A stretch of 64,000 nt of DNA from Verrucomicrobiales bacterium (GTDB lineage Bacteria; Verrucomicrobiota; Verrucomicrobiia; Verrucomicrobiales; DEV007): assembly GCA_029212615.1 (NCBI GenBank), contig JARGPJ010000005.1:248001-312000 (forward strand). The letters are read 5' to 3'. This document shows positions 62,820-64,000 of this stretch, in pieces. A model generated the notes under the pieces. It saw only the letters and a list, made by a program, of their open reading frames with translations, was not told where the DNA came from and made no database searches. Within the stretch, counting starts at the first letter, position 1. Each line of letters opens with the position of its first letter. The position numbers and the translations under genes are program-made.

Positions 62820-63566
62820 CTACGCTTTTTCTGCAAGCTCTTGATCACCTGTGATCTCGAGAAATACCTCTTCGAAGGTCATTTCATGCTCATTCTCCGC
62901 CAGTTGCCTGATCTCACTGATTGTTCCCAGCGCTTCGAGTTTTCCGTGATTGATAATTCCGACCCGGTCCGCAAGTTCCTGCGCGACATTAAGGAGGTGA
63001 GTCGAAAGGAAAACGGTGACACCGGCTTCGCTCCTCGCTTTCAGCTCCTCCTTCACGACCAGCGCGTTCTTTGGGTCGAGACCAACCATTGGTTCATCAA
63101 TAATAATAACCTCAGGATCATGGAGCAGGGCCGAGGCGATCGCGAGCCTCTGCTTTGTTCCATGACTGAGATTCTCAATCCGCTGCCGGCCATAGGAAAC
63201 CAATGAAAACTGCTCCATCAGTTCAGGCGTTTTAAGGCGGGCCCTCGCCGGATCAACCTCAAAGAGATCCGCGATGAACCCCATGAATTCGAGCGGAGTC
63301 AGCTTGTCATAAAACTCAGCAACATCGGGAATATAGCCAATGCGGCGCTTCGCCTCCATCGGGTCTTTCTGAATATCAAACCCACAGATTTCAGCACAGC
63401 CTTCCGTCGGTTTCATGAGCCCGGTGAGAAGCTTGATCGTGGTCGTTTTCCCTGCGGCATTGGGCCCCAGAAAGGCGAAGAACTCCCCCCGTTCGATGGT
63501 TAGATCGAGACCATCAAGGGCGAGAAGATCGCCATAACGCATCGAAAGATTTCGAGTTTCAATCAT
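62820..63566 (-). CDS. ABC transporter ATP-binding protein (ABC-2 export type)
   Basis: An ATPase subunit of 248 residues from the ATG at 63566 (MIETRNLSMRYGDLLALDGL). Walker A is GPNAAGKTTTIKLLTGL, the signature LSHGTKQRLAIASALL and Walker B PEVIIIDEPMVGLDP. The sequence resembles ATPases of ABC-2 type exporters, such as antibiotic or gliding-type transporters. No permease gene is within the window on its upstream or downstream side, so the permease may be beyond the right edge. Its start overlaps the stop of the upstream gene by 8 bases, so they are translationally coupled. Confidence 0.9.
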   Translation of the reverse strand: MIETRNLSMRYGDLLALDGLDLTIERGEFFAFLGPNAAGKTTTIKLLTGLMKPTEGCAEICGFDIQKDPMEAKRRIGYIPDVAEFYDKLTPLEFMGFIADLFEVDPARARLKTPELMEQFSLVSYGRQRIENLSHGTKQRLAIASALLHDPEVIIIDEPMVGLDPKNALVVKEELKARSEAGVTVFLSTHLLNVAQELADRVGIINHGKLEALGTISEIRQLAENEHEMTFEEVFLEITGDQELAEKA

Positions 63567-64000
63567 CAGTCTTTGTCTCCTTTTTCTTCGAGTAGGCGTC
63601 AAGCGGCATGAGAATTTCAGAAATAGCCTCAAACCCGAGATCACTCTCAATCCGAAGAGGCTCCCCTACCTCGCTCAGGAAGACCTTCACGCCACTTCCT
63701 CCCTGCTTTCCACTGCTGAGAGTTAACAGGTAGGCCCGGAGATCCCGTCCTCCAAAGTTAAATTCCCCCATCCTCGCTGCGATGTCGAACTTCAAACTCT
63801 CCTGATCAATCTTCTCGAGCCCCAACATTGAAGCCATTGGCAGCATCTGAAGAGCGTTGAATCCAATCGAAGGCTGCGATGAGTCCGTTTTAAAGATCGT
63901 TTCGTCTCCCATCGTGAGTGAAGCTTTCACGACAGGTGGAAGGCCTTCGAAAGCAGCGTGAGCCGTCAAACTCCGGGCGGGCACCCTCACGGAAAATTCA
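63559..64000 (-). CDS. Partial protein of unknown family, coupled to the ABC ATPase
   Basis: Only the last 147 or so codons are in the window; the frame stays open past the track's GTG (63990) to the edge, so the start is outside. The visible part is beta-rich (KFDIAARMGEFNFGGRDLRA, GSGVKVFLSEVGEPLRIESD) and ends in a charged tail (SKKKETKTDD). It could be an AsmA-like or other lipid-related periplasmic domain, but I see no diagnostic motif. Its stop overlaps the ATPase start by 8 bases. Confidence 0.7.
   Translation of the reverse strand, partial: EFSVRVPARSLTAHAAFEGLPPVVKASLTMGDETIFKTDSSQPSIGFNALQMLPMASMLGLEKIDQESLKFDIAARMGEFNFGGRDLRAYLLTLSSGKQGGSGVKVFLSEVGEPLRIESDLGFEAISEILMPLDAYSKKKETKTDD

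Overview
This window looks like chromosome from a Gram-negative member of the Verrucomicrobiota or a close PVC relative. The phylum is an inference from gene content, since no rRNA is present. The signs are Planctomycete/Verrucomicrobium-type families (DUF1501, PSCyt1/PSCyt2/PSD1 cytochromes, PPC-domain proteins), two secreted sulfatases, a Tat-exported Gfo/Idh/MocA oxidoreductase, an ECF sigma factor beside a Ser/Thr kinase with an N-terminal CxxC zinc ribbon and WD40 repeats, an ExbB-ExbD-ExbD-TPR cluster, and LPS genes (hldA-like kinase, gmhA, waaA). I saw no tRNA, rRNA, insertion sequence, phage gene or CRISPR array. Many genes lack a clear Shine-Dalgarno sequence, so starts were chosen mainly by family conservation and signal-peptide position.

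Layout. 1-9.4 kb: carB, a small Cys-rich secreted protein, a flavin reductase, a dynamin-like GTPase, the heptose genes hldA-like/gmhA, an ankyrin protein and a NusG/RfaH paralogue. 9.5-18 kb (+): an MsbA-like ABC exporter, a sulfatase, then a run of DedA, a small membrane protein, an FtsX-type permease, a LolA-like protein and an M20 peptidase. 17.9-24.2 kb (-): a 2,096-residue secreted protein with no cysteine. 24.3-31.1 kb (-): a three-gene operon DUF1501 > PPC > PSCyt/PSD1, ended by a hairpin terminator. 31.4-34.9 kb (+): a divergent protein fusing a cytochrome c motif, a WD40 propeller and about 700 residues of coiled coil. 35-38.8 kb (-): a sigma factor and WD40 kinase pair. 38.9-40 kb (+): a secreted protein with a 69-bp tandem repeat encoding an RTX-like motif. 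40-43.4 kb (-): a sulfatase with a HEAT-like tail and a Gfo/Idh oxidoreductase. 43.5-45.8 kb (+): D-lactate dehydrogenase, then a low-molecular-weight phosphatase overlapping a fructosamine kinase. 46-51 kb (-): an EF-hand protein, htpG and an AsmA-like protein. 51.2-55.6 kb (+): rsmD, waaA, plsY, gpsA and a membrane protein. 55.5-64 kb: a WbuC cupin, a small membrane protein, the TPR/ExbD/ExbB cluster and an ABC ATPase with a partial partner at the edge.

How the genes fit together. Much of the window serves the cell envelope: heptose and Kdo for LPS, an MsbA-like exporter, an RfaH-like antiterminator, phospholipid precursor enzymes (plsY, gpsA), an AsmA-like protein, FtsX/LolA-like transport and TonB-type energisation. 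A second theme is secreted proteins of unknown role (DUF1501/PPC/PSCyt operon, cytochrome-WD40-coiled-coil protein, the giant protein, the RTX-like protein, sulfatases). These are the best candidates for undescribed biology. Convergent genes here often overlap or abut without a terminator (four pairs), while two other convergent pairs are separated by strong hairpins.
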